NCBI RefSeq assembly: GCF_000165795.1
Contig: NZ_CM001022.1
Span: 2,327,812 to 2,391,811 of the forward strand
DNA length: 64,000 bases
DNA from: Aminomonas paucivorans DSM 12260
GTDB taxonomy: Bacteria; Synergistota; Synergistia; Synergistales; Synergistaceae
Direction: 5' to 3'
The notes under the pieces are model-generated. The model saw nothing but the letters and a program-made list of their open reading frames with translations, did not search any database and was not told the origin of the DNA. This document shows positions 1-8,040 of this stretch, piece by piece (position 1 is the first letter of the stretch; each line of letters opens with the position of its first letter). The position numbers and the translations under genes were made by a program.

Positions 1-633
1 GGCCACCCGCTCCGGGTCGATGCGGTTCACCCGAACCCCCGGAGGCACGGGGACGCCGTTGGTGCCGTAGGTATAGGCAAGGAAGGCGAAGGAGATGCCC
101 CTTCGGACCACCCGAAGGGATGCGGGGGCCTCCGCGGCGGCGAAGGTGCCCGTGTGGGCCAGCCCCAGCCGGTCCAGCGCCTCCAGGGTCCGCAGTGCCC
201 CCGCCTCCCCCCGGTCCAGGCAGTGGTTGTTGGCCGTGAACAGCACGTCGAACCCCGCCCAGGCCAGGGCTTCCCCCAGGGCGTCGGGAGCGTTGAAGGC
301 GGGGTATCCTGTGTAGTCCCCCGCCTCTCCTCCCAGGGGGATCTCCAGGTTCCCCACCGTCAGATCCCCCTCCCGCAGCAGCGCGGCCACCGGGGCGAAG
401 GCAGGCCGGAAGTCCCACGAATCGGGCCCCCGCCGGGCCGCCTCCAGCTGGGGCTCGTGGACCAGCACATCCCCCACCGCCAGGAGGCGGACCCGGGGCA
501 AGGGGGCGGCGGAAGCCGCCTGGAAACCCCCAGCCCCCCACACCCCGAGAAACGCCAGGGCAGCCAGGAAGAGAACCCTTCCCCCGAAACGACGGGATCT
601 GCCCGAGTCCCTGCGCGTGTCCACCTCGCCCAC
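1..633 (-). CDS. CapA-family metallophosphatase-like protein (partial, 3' end off window)
   Basis: The 211 codons present start at a GTG at 633, preceded by GGGAGGCGACAGC as ribosome site; the end lies beyond base 1. An N-terminal signal or anchor helix (about residues 18-43, Arg-rich then Leu/Ala-rich) is followed by LLAVGDVLVHEP, DLTVGNLEIPLGG and FTANNHCLDRGEAG. These are the metal-ligand motifs of the CapA/PgsA (PGA_cap) calcineurin-like family. CapA proteins take part in poly-gamma-glutamate capsule synthesis, but many family members outside capB/capC operons have unknown substrates, and no capB or capC is visible here. It is the last gene of the minus-strand hisC operon, 21 bases after the BTAD regulator. 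An extracytoplasmic location is likely. Confidence 0.85.
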   Translation of the reverse strand, partial: MGEVDTRRDSGRSRRFGGRVLFLAALAFLGVWGAGGFQAASAAPLPRVRLLAVGDVLVHEPQLEAARRGPDSWDFRPAFAPVAALLREGDLTVGNLEIPLGGEAGDYTGYPAFNAPDALGEALAWAGFDVLFTANNHCLDRGEAGALRTLEALDRLGLAHTGTFAAAEAPASLRVVRRGISFAFLAYTYGTNGVPVPPGVRVNRIDPERVA

Positions 634-654
634 GCTGTCGCCTCCCTGGGGACC

Positions 655-3600
655 CTACCGACCAGGGCGGGACAACGCCCGGTGCCGCCCCTCTCGGAGC
701 CGCTCCAGCAGGGCCAGGCGGTGTCCCATCCCCAGATCCCGGCAAAGCCCCTCCGCCCGGGCCAGGGAAGCCTCCGGCGGGTCGGGGAGAAGGGGCTCCA
801 GCTCCCGCATCCGGGGAAGGAGGCCCTTCACCAGCTCCAGCAGGGCTGTCCAGGAGCGCTTGTTCAGGGATTCGCAGAGCCGTGCCGCCCTGCCCAGGTG
901 CTCCACGGCGGAGGCTCCGTCCCCCCGCCCCGCAGCCTCCCAGGCCGCCAGGGCGTAGGTGGGGGCGTCCCCCCGGCTCCAAGGCAACCCCGCCATCTCC
1001 CCCAGGGCTCCGGAGAGGTGGCGTGCCAGGCCTTCCCGGTCCCCCGCGTCGAAGGCCCCCTGGGCCCCCAGGCCGTGGAAGAACCCCAGTCCCCGGAAGA
1101 AGCCCTCCCGGCGGCACTCCTCCAGACAGGCGTCGTAGAGCGCCCGGGCCTCCTCCAGACGGCCCTGGCGGTGACGGCACTCCCCCAGGTACCCCCGGGC
1201 GGCCAGGACGTGGAACCGATAGGGTTCGTCCAGGGCCTCCAGGTCCCGGAACCGGTCCATGGAAAGCAGAAGGAACCGCTCCGCCTCTCCGTGGTCCCGA
1301 AGGAACAGGCGAGCCAGGCCCAGAAAGCGCAGGGCCATGCCCCTCCAAGGGAGGCCCCGGCTTCCCCCGCATAGGGGCAGGAGTCTTCGGGCGATCCCCT
1401 CCAGCTCCGCCCCGTCCTCCCGCTGGATGGCGTCGTACCCCAGGTGTTTGAGACAGTCCGCCTCCACCCTCCGGTCCCCGCCCTCCGAGGCCCGCTCCAG
1501 TGCGGCCTCCACCAGGGCTCGGCCCTGGTCGGACTCCCCCCACCAGAGGTGGAATCCCCCTCGGATGGCCCGATACTCCCGCTCCAGGGATTCCAGGGTC
1601 TTTCGATCCTCCTGGGAGCGCTTCAGATCCCCCAGCAGGGACCGGGTCTCCTCCAACCTCTCCAGGGTGGCGTCCCGCCCCCCGAAGAAGGTGCTGGAGC
1701 TGCGAAGCTCCTCGTCGCTCAACAGGGGGAACAGCTCGTAGTACAGGGCGATGTGCCGGCGGAGGCTGCGGATGCGGTGGGTCAGTTCCTCCCGCCGCAG
1801 GCCGCCCCTGCGACAGTGGTGGATCAGTCGGCCCTCCAGAAGACCGTCCCCGGGGTTCGCGGCGGCCCGCCGTCCCAGGGCCTCCGCGAGGCTTCGGTGC
1901 AACGACCGCCGACGCCCCTCCGGAAGGGTCCGGTAGAGGTGCTCCCGCACCAGAGAGTGCCCGAAGTCCACCGTCGTCTCCCCTCCCGTCCGGTCCTCCG
2001 TCAGGAGAGCCCGCTCGCGAAGGCATTCCAGGCGCCCCTCCAGGTCCTCCGTCTCCGGATCCGCCGTTTCCCGCAGGAGATCCAGGGCGGCGGGGCCTTC
2101 GAAGGCGGCAAGGCACTCCAGCGTCCGGCGATCCACCGGGGCGAGCCCCGCCAGAAATCCCTCCATGACCCCGTCCAGCTCCTCTCCCCCCGGGCACAAG
2201 GGACCCCGGGGGTCCCGAAGCAGCTCCGTCAGGAAGAGGGGGAGCCCCTCGGTGCGGCGGAACAGGGACTCCACCTCCCGAGGATCGAAGGGGCGGCAGG
2301 GCTGGAGAAAGGCGCAGAAATCCCGGGTCTCGGAGAGGGAGAAGGGGCGGAGGGTCAGGGACAGGAGGCGGATCCGGCCTCCCCGTTCCAGTCCCCGGTA
2401 GATGCGCCGGTCCCGCCTGTCCGGGGCGGGGCGGCTGGTGGAGAGGAGACGGATCCCCCCCGGGCCGTGGGCCAGCACGCTCTCCAGCACGTCCAGGGAA
2501 GGGCCGTCGAAACCGTGTAGGTCCTCCAGGAAGAGCGCCACGGGACGACGGGAGGAGAGGCGGTCGAACAGGGCCGCCAGCACCGCCCCCAGACGCCCCG
2601 GGTCGGCGGGCTGGAAGGAGGTGGACCGAACCCCCAGGGAGGGGAAGGTCTCCCCCAGGAGGGACCAGAGGGATTCGGGGAAGCCCAGGTCCCGGAAGTC
2701 CGTTCCCCCTCCCGGGCGGGCCAGCCCTCGGAGAAGGTCGTTCCAGGGCAGGAGGGGGAAACGCTCTCCCCCCTGCACCGCGTTCCCTCGAAGCACCAGG
2801 GTCTCCGGGGCCAGGGTTTCCAGGCAGGCCCGGGCAAGGCAGGTCTTCCCCACCCCCGCCTCCCCGTCCACGCACAGCACCCGGGGCAGGTCCCCGGGCT
2901 CCTCCAGAAACCGGACCGCTCGGACCCGCTCCTCCGTTCTGCCGAAGAAGCCCCGTTCCGGAGAGGAGGAAGGAGAGGGCTCCCCTCCCACCTCAAGGCC
3001 CCTTCGGCATCGGCCCAGTGCCTCCCGATAGGTCGCCTCCGTGGCCTCCTCCGGAGGGACTCCCAGGTCCTCCCGGAGCCGGCGCACCAGGGCCCGGTGC
3101 ACCCCCTCCACCCCCCGGAGCTGTCCCAGGCGTCCCAGGCAGTCCATCAGGATCCGGGCAGCCTCCTCGTCTCCCCCGTCCGCCTCCAAAAGACGCCGGA
3201 GCGGCCCCAGGGCTCCCGGGGGGGAGAGGGCCGCCCTCCGACGGGCCAGGTCCAGCAGGGCCCTCCTTCCCCGGCTTTCCCACCGGCTCCGTACGGTCCG
3301 GAGCCACTCGTCGAACTCCGGGCTGTCGGGGAGGGAGAAGCCCTCCAGGACCGGGCGGACGCACCGGGCAGCCAGGTCTTCGTCCTCCCCCAGCCGGTCC
3401 AGCCCCTCCAGGTCCAGGTCCGTAGGATAGTCTCCCCGGACCACCCACACCCGGTCGGCCAGCACCACCCCCTCCGGCAGAACGAGACGAAGCTGGTACA
3501 GGGCGTTGCGCAGGTTCCGCGCCGCCAGGACCTCGTCCCGCCCCCCCCAGAAGAGGGACGCCAAGGACTCCCGAGAGGCCTTCCCCTCCAGAAGCACGTA

Positions 3601-3705
3601 GACCAACAGGGCCTCCACCTTCCGGAAGGGAAAGCTCAGCTCCCGTTCCCCCAGCAGGAACCGGGGCGGGCCGAGGAGGCGTCCCCTTAGGACCTCCGGC
3701 TCCAA
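655..3705 (-). CDS. BTAD/AAA ATPase transcriptional regulator (large ATP-dependent activator)
   Basis: About 1,016 residues from a TTG at 3705, just after the ureohydrolase stop; the reading frame is open further upstream but that part overlaps the previous gene. Residues 10-95 look like an OmpR-type winged helix. Residues 100-235 are a helical bacterial transcriptional activation domain. A Walker A GEAGVGKT lies at 281-288 and a Walker B LFLEDLHGFD at 391-400. The remaining 600 residues are helical, TPR-like repeats. This is the SARP/MalT-like layout of a STAND ATPase activator that oligomerises on ligand and ATP. Its target is unknown; it may sense a product of the adjacent amino-acid genes. 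No C-terminal LuxR helix-turn-helix is seen, so DNA binding must come from the N-terminus. Confidence 0.85.
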   Translation of the reverse strand: MEPEVLRGRLLGPPRFLLGERELSFPFRKVEALLVYVLLEGKASRESLASLFWGGRDEVLAARNLRNALYQLRLVLPEGVVLADRVWVVRGDYPTDLDLEGLDRLGEDEDLAARCVRPVLEGFSLPDSPEFDEWLRTVRSRWESRGRRALLDLARRRAALSPPGALGPLRRLLEADGGDEEAARILMDCLGRLGQLRGVEGVHRALVRRLREDLGVPPEEATEATYREALGRCRRGLEVGGEPSPSSSPERGFFGRTEERVRAVRFLEEPGDLPRVLCVDGEAGVGKTCLARACLETLAPETLVLRGNAVQGGERFPLLPWNDLLRGLARPGGGTDFRDLGFPESLWSLLGETFPSLGVRSTSFQPADPGRLGAVLAALFDRLSSRRPVALFLEDLHGFDGPSLDVLESVLAHGPGGIRLLSTSRPAPDRRDRRIYRGLERGGRIRLLSLTLRPFSLSETRDFCAFLQPCRPFDPREVESLFRRTEGLPLFLTELLRDPRGPLCPGGEELDGVMEGFLAGLAPVDRRTLECLAAFEGPAALDLLRETADPETEDLEGRLECLRERALLTEDRTGGETTVDFGHSLVREHLYRTLPEGRRRSLHRSLAEALGRRAAANPGDGLLEGRLIHHCRRGGLRREELTHRIRSLRRHIALYYELFPLLSDEELRSSSTFFGGRDATLERLEETRSLLGDLKRSQEDRKTLESLEREYRAIRGGFHLWWGESDQGRALVEAALERASEGGDRRVEADCLKHLGYDAIQREDGAELEGIARRLLPLCGGSRGLPWRGMALRFLGLARLFLRDHGEAERFLLLSMDRFRDLEALDEPYRFHVLAARGYLGECRHRQGRLEEARALYDACLEECRREGFFRGLGFFHGLGAQGAFDAGDREGLARHLSGALGEMAGLPWSRGDAPTYALAAWEAAGRGDGASAVEHLGRAARLCESLNKRSWTALLELVKGLLPRMRELEPLLPDPPEASLARAEGLCRDLGMGHRLALLERLREGRHRALSRPGR

Positions 3706-3709
3706 GGGA

Positions 3710-4699
3710 TCACCGCCGCTCGCACATGCCCTTGAGAAACCAGAAGAGGATGTCCGCCCCCAGGGAGGCGGTGCGGCCGTCCTGGTCCAGGGGAGGGCAC
3801 GTCTCCAGGATGTCCAGGAGGCGCACCCGCTCGGTGCGTCCCGCCAGGTGGGCAATCTTGGCCACGTCCTGGGCGGACAGGCCGTTGGGGCTCCCTGCGG
3901 AAGCCCCGGGGGCGTCGGTGCTGCGCACCGCGTCGATGTCCACGGACACCGTCAGGACCCGGGGGCCCCGCCCCGCCAGCTGGAGGGACTTGAGGAAGGT
4001 CTCGATGGGACGTCCCTGCACCTCCCCCAGGGTCAGGATGGTGGCCCGACGCTCCATCAGCCAGTTGTAGTAGTAGGGGGAGTTGTGGGACTCCTGGACC
4101 CCGTACTCCACGAAGTTCTCCCCCCGCAGGGGTCGGCCGGGCAGCTCCTCCAGGGCGCGGTAGAAGGGGGTCCCGCTGGTGATGCCCCCGAAGGAGAGGT
4201 CCCGCACGTCCAGGTGCTGGTCCACGTTGATGACCCCCAGCTGCCCCTCCCCCAGCTTCAGACCGGTGCAGAGCCCCAGGAGGTCCGGGTAGGCCAGGTC
4301 GTGCCCGCCCCCCAGCACCAGGGGCACCACCCCCAGGGCGGCCACCTCCCCCACCACCGAGGCCAGGTCCTCGTGCACCTCCTCCAGGGTGCGCCCCTGG
4401 GTGCGGATGTCCCCCAGGTCCACCAGCTTCAGGTCGCTCAGGAACGGATTGAACCCCGGGGTCAGGCGGTAGAAGGCCTTTCGGATGGCCCGAGGACCCA
4501 GACGGGCCCCCTCCCGCCCCTTGTTGGCCAGGATGCCCCGATCCTCCGGCACCCCCAGGAGGGCCGCGTCCGCCCCCTCCAGGAGCGGGGCGTCCTGGGG
4601 CCCCCCCAGGCGGCGCACCACCTCCCCCAGCCGAGGGTCGTGGGGGTCCCCCTTGCTGAAGAACAGCCCCGGATCCGCCGGGATCAGGCGTTCCCACAC
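3710..4699 (-). CDS. hutG: Ureohydrolase family protein, probably formimidoylglutamase
   Basis: 329 residues from a GTG at 4699 that overlaps the upstream gene by 16 bases. The manganese ligands of the arginase/agmatinase fold are complete: GGGHD (H133), NVDQHLDVRD (D160, H162, D164) and SVDID (D254, D256). The stretch with SGTPFYRAL and ENFVEYGVQ resembles HutG formimidoylglutamases more than agmatinases, which fits a neighbour of histidine genes; HutG releases formamide from N-formimino-glutamate in histidine breakdown. The DAH of most family members is DQH here, which leaves the ligands unchanged. Agmatinase or guanidinobutyrase activity remains possible. No hutU, hutI or hutH lies in the window. 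The gene is translationally coupled within the hisC operon. Confidence 0.8.
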   Translation of the reverse strand: MWERLIPADPGLFFSKGDPHDPRLGEVVRRLGGPQDAPLLEGADAALLGVPEDRGILANKGREGARLGPRAIRKAFYRLTPGFNPFLSDLKLVDLGDIRTQGRTLEEVHEDLASVVGEVAALGVVPLVLGGGHDLAYPDLLGLCTGLKLGEGQLGVINVDQHLDVRDLSFGGITSGTPFYRALEELPGRPLRGENFVEYGVQESHNSPYYYNWLMERRATILTLGEVQGRPIETFLKSLQLAGRGPRVLTVSVDIDAVRSTDAPGASAGSPNGLSAQDVAKIAHLAGRTERVRLLDILETCPPLDQDGRTASLGADILFWFLKGMCERR

Positions 4700-5892
4700 G
4701 GGGACGTCCCCTCCTCCAGGGCCAGCTGCAGGGCCTCCAGGTCGATCCTTCCCCGCCAGAACCGGGGACGTTCCGTCTTCCCCTCCCGGTTGGCCGTCAC
4801 CAGGGGCTTCTCCGGAGAGCGTCCCGGGTCGAAGAGTTCGAAGGCCCCCAGAACCCGAAGGGTTCCCTCCTCCAGGAGGGCGCCGCAGTCCGGGCAGGGG
4901 TCCCCGGCCTTCCAGGCCCCCAGGTCGGCCAGGGGAGGGGTCAGGTCCCGCCCCAGACAGACCCCCATCACATGGGTGTCCCGCCGGTTGGCCCCCGCCA
5001 CCAGGTTCCGGGCCCCCTCCAGGTCCCGGTCCGCCAGGAGGCGGACCTCCGGAGGCAGCCCCAGGGGGCCGCAGTACCCCGCCACGTCCCCGAAGAACCG
5101 CACCAGGGCGTCGTGGGCCGCCCGCTCCGTGGGCTCCCCCAGGGCCCGCTCCAGCTTGGGGCAGGACAGTTCCCGGTCCCCCCGAAGCAGCGCCGCCGCC
5201 ACCCCCGAGGGGGTCGAGTACACCAGGGTCTTGAGGGTGCGTCCCGCCTCGATGCCCAGCTGACGGCACAGCTCCGGGATGGTGGTGGCCCCGGGGGTGG
5301 TCACCTCCGCCAGGGTTCCGGGCTCCTCCCCCTCCTCCAGACGCACCGCCCCCTCCCGGGGGGAGTCCGCCCCCAGCAGGGTGCCGCAGGAAGGGCAGCG
5401 CAGCCCCGGCCGCCCCGCCCCGGCTCCCTCCGAGGAGGGGGCCGCCCAGAGGATGCGGATGCCCTGGGGGGTGGTCTCCGGGAAGGTCCGGAAGGCCCCG
5501 TTTCCCTTCTCCTCCTCCGTCAGAGCCACCAGCACCCGCTCCAGGCCGGAGGCGTCCTCCCCCTCCCGGCACCAGGCGGCAAGGCGGATCTCCCCCTGTC
5601 CCACGGAGGCCCAGGCGTTCCGGTCCGGGTGGTCCCGCAGGTACCGCTCCGCCAGGGAACGCAGGTGTCCTTCCTCCGTTGCTCCCTCCACGGGAACCGC
5701 CCCCGCCGACTCCAGGGCGAAGCACAGCTTCTCCCGCAGCACCGTCCGCTCCGCCCGGCCCTGGGGCAGGAGGAACAGGGCCCCGTCCTTGGCGTTGTAG
5801 GCCCCCCGCCCCCGCTCCACCAGGGCCGCCAGCCCCCGATCCCGCACCTTCCCCGGAGCGGCCTGCTCGGGGAGGAAACGACTGCTCTCCAT
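4684..5892 (-). CDS. Prolyl-tRNA synthetase-like protein with YbaK editing domain, degenerate catalytic domain
   Basis: 402 residues. ATG 5892 is preferred because AGGAGG sits 7 bases upstream; an ATG at 5898 makes an ATGA overlap with hisC. Residues 1-70 (SRFLPEQ... YNAKDGALFLLPQGRAERTVLR) are a recognisable but eroded version of the ProRS N-terminus. Residues 165-345 follow the ProRS insertion: LRCPSCGTLLGAD, EVTTPGATTI, TLKTLVY (K221, editing lysine region), GANRRDTH and AGDPCPDCG. Class II motifs 2 and 3 and the anticodon-binding domain are missing (a full ProRS has about 570 residues), so it cannot charge tRNA. Likely role: hydrolysis of mischarged aminoacyl-tRNA(Pro) in trans, or a recruited regulatory function like HisZ. 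The family match is seen; the function is inferred. Confidence 0.8.
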   Translation of the reverse strand: MESSRFLPEQAAPGKVRDRGLAALVERGRGAYNAKDGALFLLPQGRAERTVLREKLCFALESAGAVPVEGATEEGHLRSLAERYLRDHPDRNAWASVGQGEIRLAAWCREGEDASGLERVLVALTEEEKGNGAFRTFPETTPQGIRILWAAPSSEGAGAGRPGLRCPSCGTLLGADSPREGAVRLEEGEEPGTLAEVTTPGATTIPELCRQLGIEAGRTLKTLVYSTPSGVAAALLRGDRELSCPKLERALGEPTERAAHDALVRFFGDVAGYCGPLGLPPEVRLLADRDLEGARNLVAGANRRDTHVMGVCLGRDLTPPLADLGAWKAGDPCPDCGALLEEGTLRVLGAFELFDPGRSPEKPLVTANREGKTERPRFWRGRIDLEALQLALEEGTSPCGNA

Positions 5893-5894
5893 GG

Positions 5895-7007
5895 TCATCC
5901 CTCCTTACGACCCAGGATCTCCAACAGGGCCCCGAAGGCTCGGTCGTTCTCCTGCGGGGTCCCCAGGGTGATGCGCAGGCCCCGGGGCTCTCCCTGGTGG
6001 GAGAGGGAGCGCACCAGCACCCCCCGCGCCATCAGGGCTTCGGCCACCCCGTCCGCCTCCCGGTCCGGCAGCACCAGGAGGAAGTTGGACTGGGAGGGGA
6101 CGAAGCGCACCCCCCGGGAGGCCAGCAGGTCCCCCATCCGGCGGCGCTCCGCCGCCACGGTGCGCTTCGACCGCTCCAGGAACTCCCGGTCGTCCAGGGC
6201 CGCCAGGGCCCCCGCCAGGGCCAGGGCGTTGGAGGCGTAGGGCTCCCGGACCCGCAGGGCCAGGGCCACCAGGTCCGGGTGGGCGGCGGCGTAGCCGATG
6301 CGCAGCCCCGCCAGCCCCAGGATCTTGGAGAAGGTGCGCAGCACCACCAGGTTGGGGTGCCGGGCCACCAGGGGGACCGTGTCGGGGAACTCCGGGTCGT
6401 CGGCGAACTCCATGTAGGCCTCGTCGGACACCAGGAGCACCTCCTCCGGGACGCCCTCCAGGAGGCGCAGGAAGTCCCTCCGCCCCACCGCCGTGCCCGT
6501 GGGGTTGTTGGGGTTGCAGAGGAAGACCATCTTCGTCCGGGGGGTCAGGGCGGCCAGCATCCCGTCCACGTCGAACCCGTAGCCCTCCGTCATGGGCACG
6601 GGCACGGAGACCCCGTCCATGCGCCCGGCGATGCCCTCGTAGATGGGGAAGGTGAGGGCCCCGTGGACCACCTCGTCCCCGGGGTTGAGGAAGGTCATCC
6701 CCAGGACGGTGATCACCCCGTCCAGGCCGTTGTCCACCAGGAAGTGGTCCGGCGTGAGGCCCCAATCCGAGGCCAGGCGGCGGCGCAGCGCCCCGGCGGT
6801 GCTGTCGGGGTAGCGGTTCGCTCCTCCCTGGAGGGCGCGGATCATGGCGTCCAGGGCCCGGGGGGAGGTGCCCAGGCCGTTCTCGTTGGCCGAAAGGACC
6901 GTCAGGGGGTTGTCCCCGGCGATGCGGCGCACCTCCTCCAGGGGTTTGCCGGGGTAGTAGGCCTCCCTTCGGAGGATGCAGGGTCGGGCGATGCGGGAAA
7001 AGTCCAT
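5895..7007 (-). CDS. hisC: Histidinol-phosphate aminotransferase
   Basis: 370 residues, ATG at 7007 with AAGGAG eight bases upstream. A fold-type I PLP enzyme that converts imidazole-acetol phosphate and glutamate to histidinol phosphate. Motifs seen: SANENGLGTSPRAL near the N-terminus, CNPNNPTGTAV, SDEAYMEF and the PLP-lysine site TFSKILGLAGLRIGY. Length is normal for HisC. It follows the HAD phosphatase by 4 bases and overlaps the next gene, so these are one transcript. It lies back to back with the hisZGBHAFI operon, which supports a role in histidine synthesis; some HisC-like enzymes also act on aromatic amino acids. Confidence 0.93.
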   Translation of the reverse strand: MDFSRIARPCILRREAYYPGKPLEEVRRIAGDNPLTVLSANENGLGTSPRALDAMIRALQGGANRYPDSTAGALRRRLASDWGLTPDHFLVDNGLDGVITVLGMTFLNPGDEVVHGALTFPIYEGIAGRMDGVSVPVPMTEGYGFDVDGMLAALTPRTKMVFLCNPNNPTGTAVGRRDFLRLLEGVPEEVLLVSDEAYMEFADDPEFPDTVPLVARHPNLVVLRTFSKILGLAGLRIGYAAAHPDLVALALRVREPYASNALALAGALAALDDREFLERSKRTVAAERRRMGDLLASRGVRFVPSQSNFLLVLPDREADGVAEALMARGVLVRSLSHQGEPRGLRITLGTPQENDRAFGALLEILGRKEG

Positions 7008-7011
7008 GGGA

Positions 7012-7848
7012 TCACTCCTTCGTTCGGAATCGTCCCGGAGGCAGCAGGGCCTCCAGGGCCTGTTCGGTGGTGTCGAAGCGCCGAGGCGCCCGAGCCAGGG
7101 TGGGCCCCACGGCCACGAAGCTCCCCTGGCCGAAGGCCCGGTGGGTGGCGGCGTCGCTTTCCGCGTCGCCGAAGTAGAGGGGGCGTCGGATCCCCAGGCG
7201 GCGGCACAGCTCCCCGAGACCCTCCGGGGAGGGCTTGAGGATGCCGTCGTCGGGGGTCACCGCGTGGTCCGGGGGGAAGTCCTCCCACCCCAGGAGGGAC
7301 AGGGCCAGGCGCAGCTCCCGCCAGGGGCGGCCCGTGTAGATCCCCACGGGGTACCCCAGGTCCCTCCAGGAGACCCGAAGCAGGGGACGCTCCAGACGAT
7401 AGAGCCCCCACCCCCCGAAGCCCTCCACGTAGAGTCTATCGCAGAAAGACCGCACCGCGTCCCGGAAGGGGGTCCCGTCCCCTCCCGGGGGGAGGTCGCC
7501 GAAGCGCTCCCGCACCCAGGGCACCGGGTCGTCCCCGGCGAACCGGGACAGCTCCTCCTCCCACCTCCGGGGGGAGGGGAAGGCCCGGGAGAGGCGCCGC
7601 TCCCCCCCCGAGGCCGCCGCCGCCAGGAGGGCCCAGGCGATGTCGTAGTCGTCGTTGAAGGCCCGGTGGTTCTTGGTGACCCGCTCGTGCTCCCGGGTGT
7701 AGGCGGTGCGGTCCGCCACCCGCCCCAGAAGGCGCGCCCAGCCCCACTGCACCGCCGCCCGGATCACCGAGGGGTAGGAACGGGTCACGTCCACCAGGAC
7801 CCCGTCCACGTCGAAGAGCAATCCGTCGAACTGTTCCGTCTCTTTCAT
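7012..7848 (-). CDS. HAD-superfamily IA hydrolase, candidate histidinol-phosphatase
   Basis: 278 residues from ATG 7848 (GGAGGT seven bases upstream); an in-frame ATG at 7872 lacks a ribosome site. HAD motif I is FDVDGVLVD, motif II is IYTGRPW, the motif III lysine region is ILKPSPEGL and motif IV is YFGDAESDA; a helical cap lies between motifs I and II. It is the first gene of the operon and directly precedes hisC. No separate histidinol-phosphatase is visible in the window, and HisB is the monofunctional dehydratase, so this protein plausibly dephosphorylates histidinol phosphate. HAD enzymes of this type are known near his genes in other lineages. The substrate is inferred from context only. 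Confidence 0.8.
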   Translation of the reverse strand: MKETEQFDGLLFDVDGVLVDVTRSYPSVIRAAVQWGWARLLGRVADRTAYTREHERVTKNHRAFNDDYDIAWALLAAAASGGERRLSRAFPSPRRWEEELSRFAGDDPVPWVRERFGDLPPGGDGTPFRDAVRSFCDRLYVEGFGGWGLYRLERPLLRVSWRDLGYPVGIYTGRPWRELRLALSLLGWEDFPPDHAVTPDDGILKPSPEGLGELCRRLGIRRPLYFGDAESDAATHRAFGQGSFVAVGPTLARAPRRFDTTEQALEALLPPGRFRTKE

Positions 7849-7862
7849 GTCCCCCACCTCCG

Positions 7863-7891
7863 TTGCTGTCAAACGGTTTGGATGATATCAT
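7863..7891 (+). promoter_or_regulatory. Promoter of the hisZ operon with palindromic -10 region
   Basis: TTGCTG (7863-7868) and TATCAT (7886-7891) are 17 bases apart, a good housekeeping-sigma match pointing toward hisZ. The -10 is inside a 10-bp perfect palindrome, ATGATATCAT (7882-7891), in the gap between the two divergent histidine transcripts. On the other strand a TTGACA box is centred near 7900 but its spacing to a -10 is poor. Confidence 0.55.
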
Positions 7892-7950
7892 GCGGACCAT
7901 GTCAAGGGATGACCCTTTATCCCGATAGCATGATGAACGGAGGGACCGCC

Positions 7951-8040
7951 ATGACCGTCGCACCGCAGCGCCCCGCCTCCCCGTCCTCCCGCCGCGAAAG
8001 CGCGGAACCGGAGGTGGGGGGCCATGCTCCGAACCCCTAA
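7951..8040 (+). CDS. Possible 29-residue leader peptide overlapping hisZ
   Basis: ATG 7951 has a strong ribosome site (GGAGGGACCGCC) and the frame ends at TAA 8038-8040, 17 bases inside hisZ. The peptide is rich in Pro, Arg and Ser with one His, so it is not a classical histidine attenuator peptide. It could couple translation into hisZ, whose own GGAGGT lies within it. There are no homologues to judge by; it may be a chance frame. Confidence 0.3.
   Translation: MTVAPQRPASPSSRRESAEPEVGGHAPNP

Noticed and set aside
154-1374. Long plus-strand frame opposite the CapA and regulator genes
   Set aside because: Low-complexity Pro/Arg/Gly translation with no motif; it is a shadow of the GC-rich minus-strand genes, like many other long frames here.
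3710-5725. A 671-residue frame that seems to fuse an extra N-terminal domain to the ureohydrolase
   Set aside because: The first 340 residues are Gly/Pro-rich shadow of the ProRS-like gene in another frame; the enzyme starts at GTG 4699.
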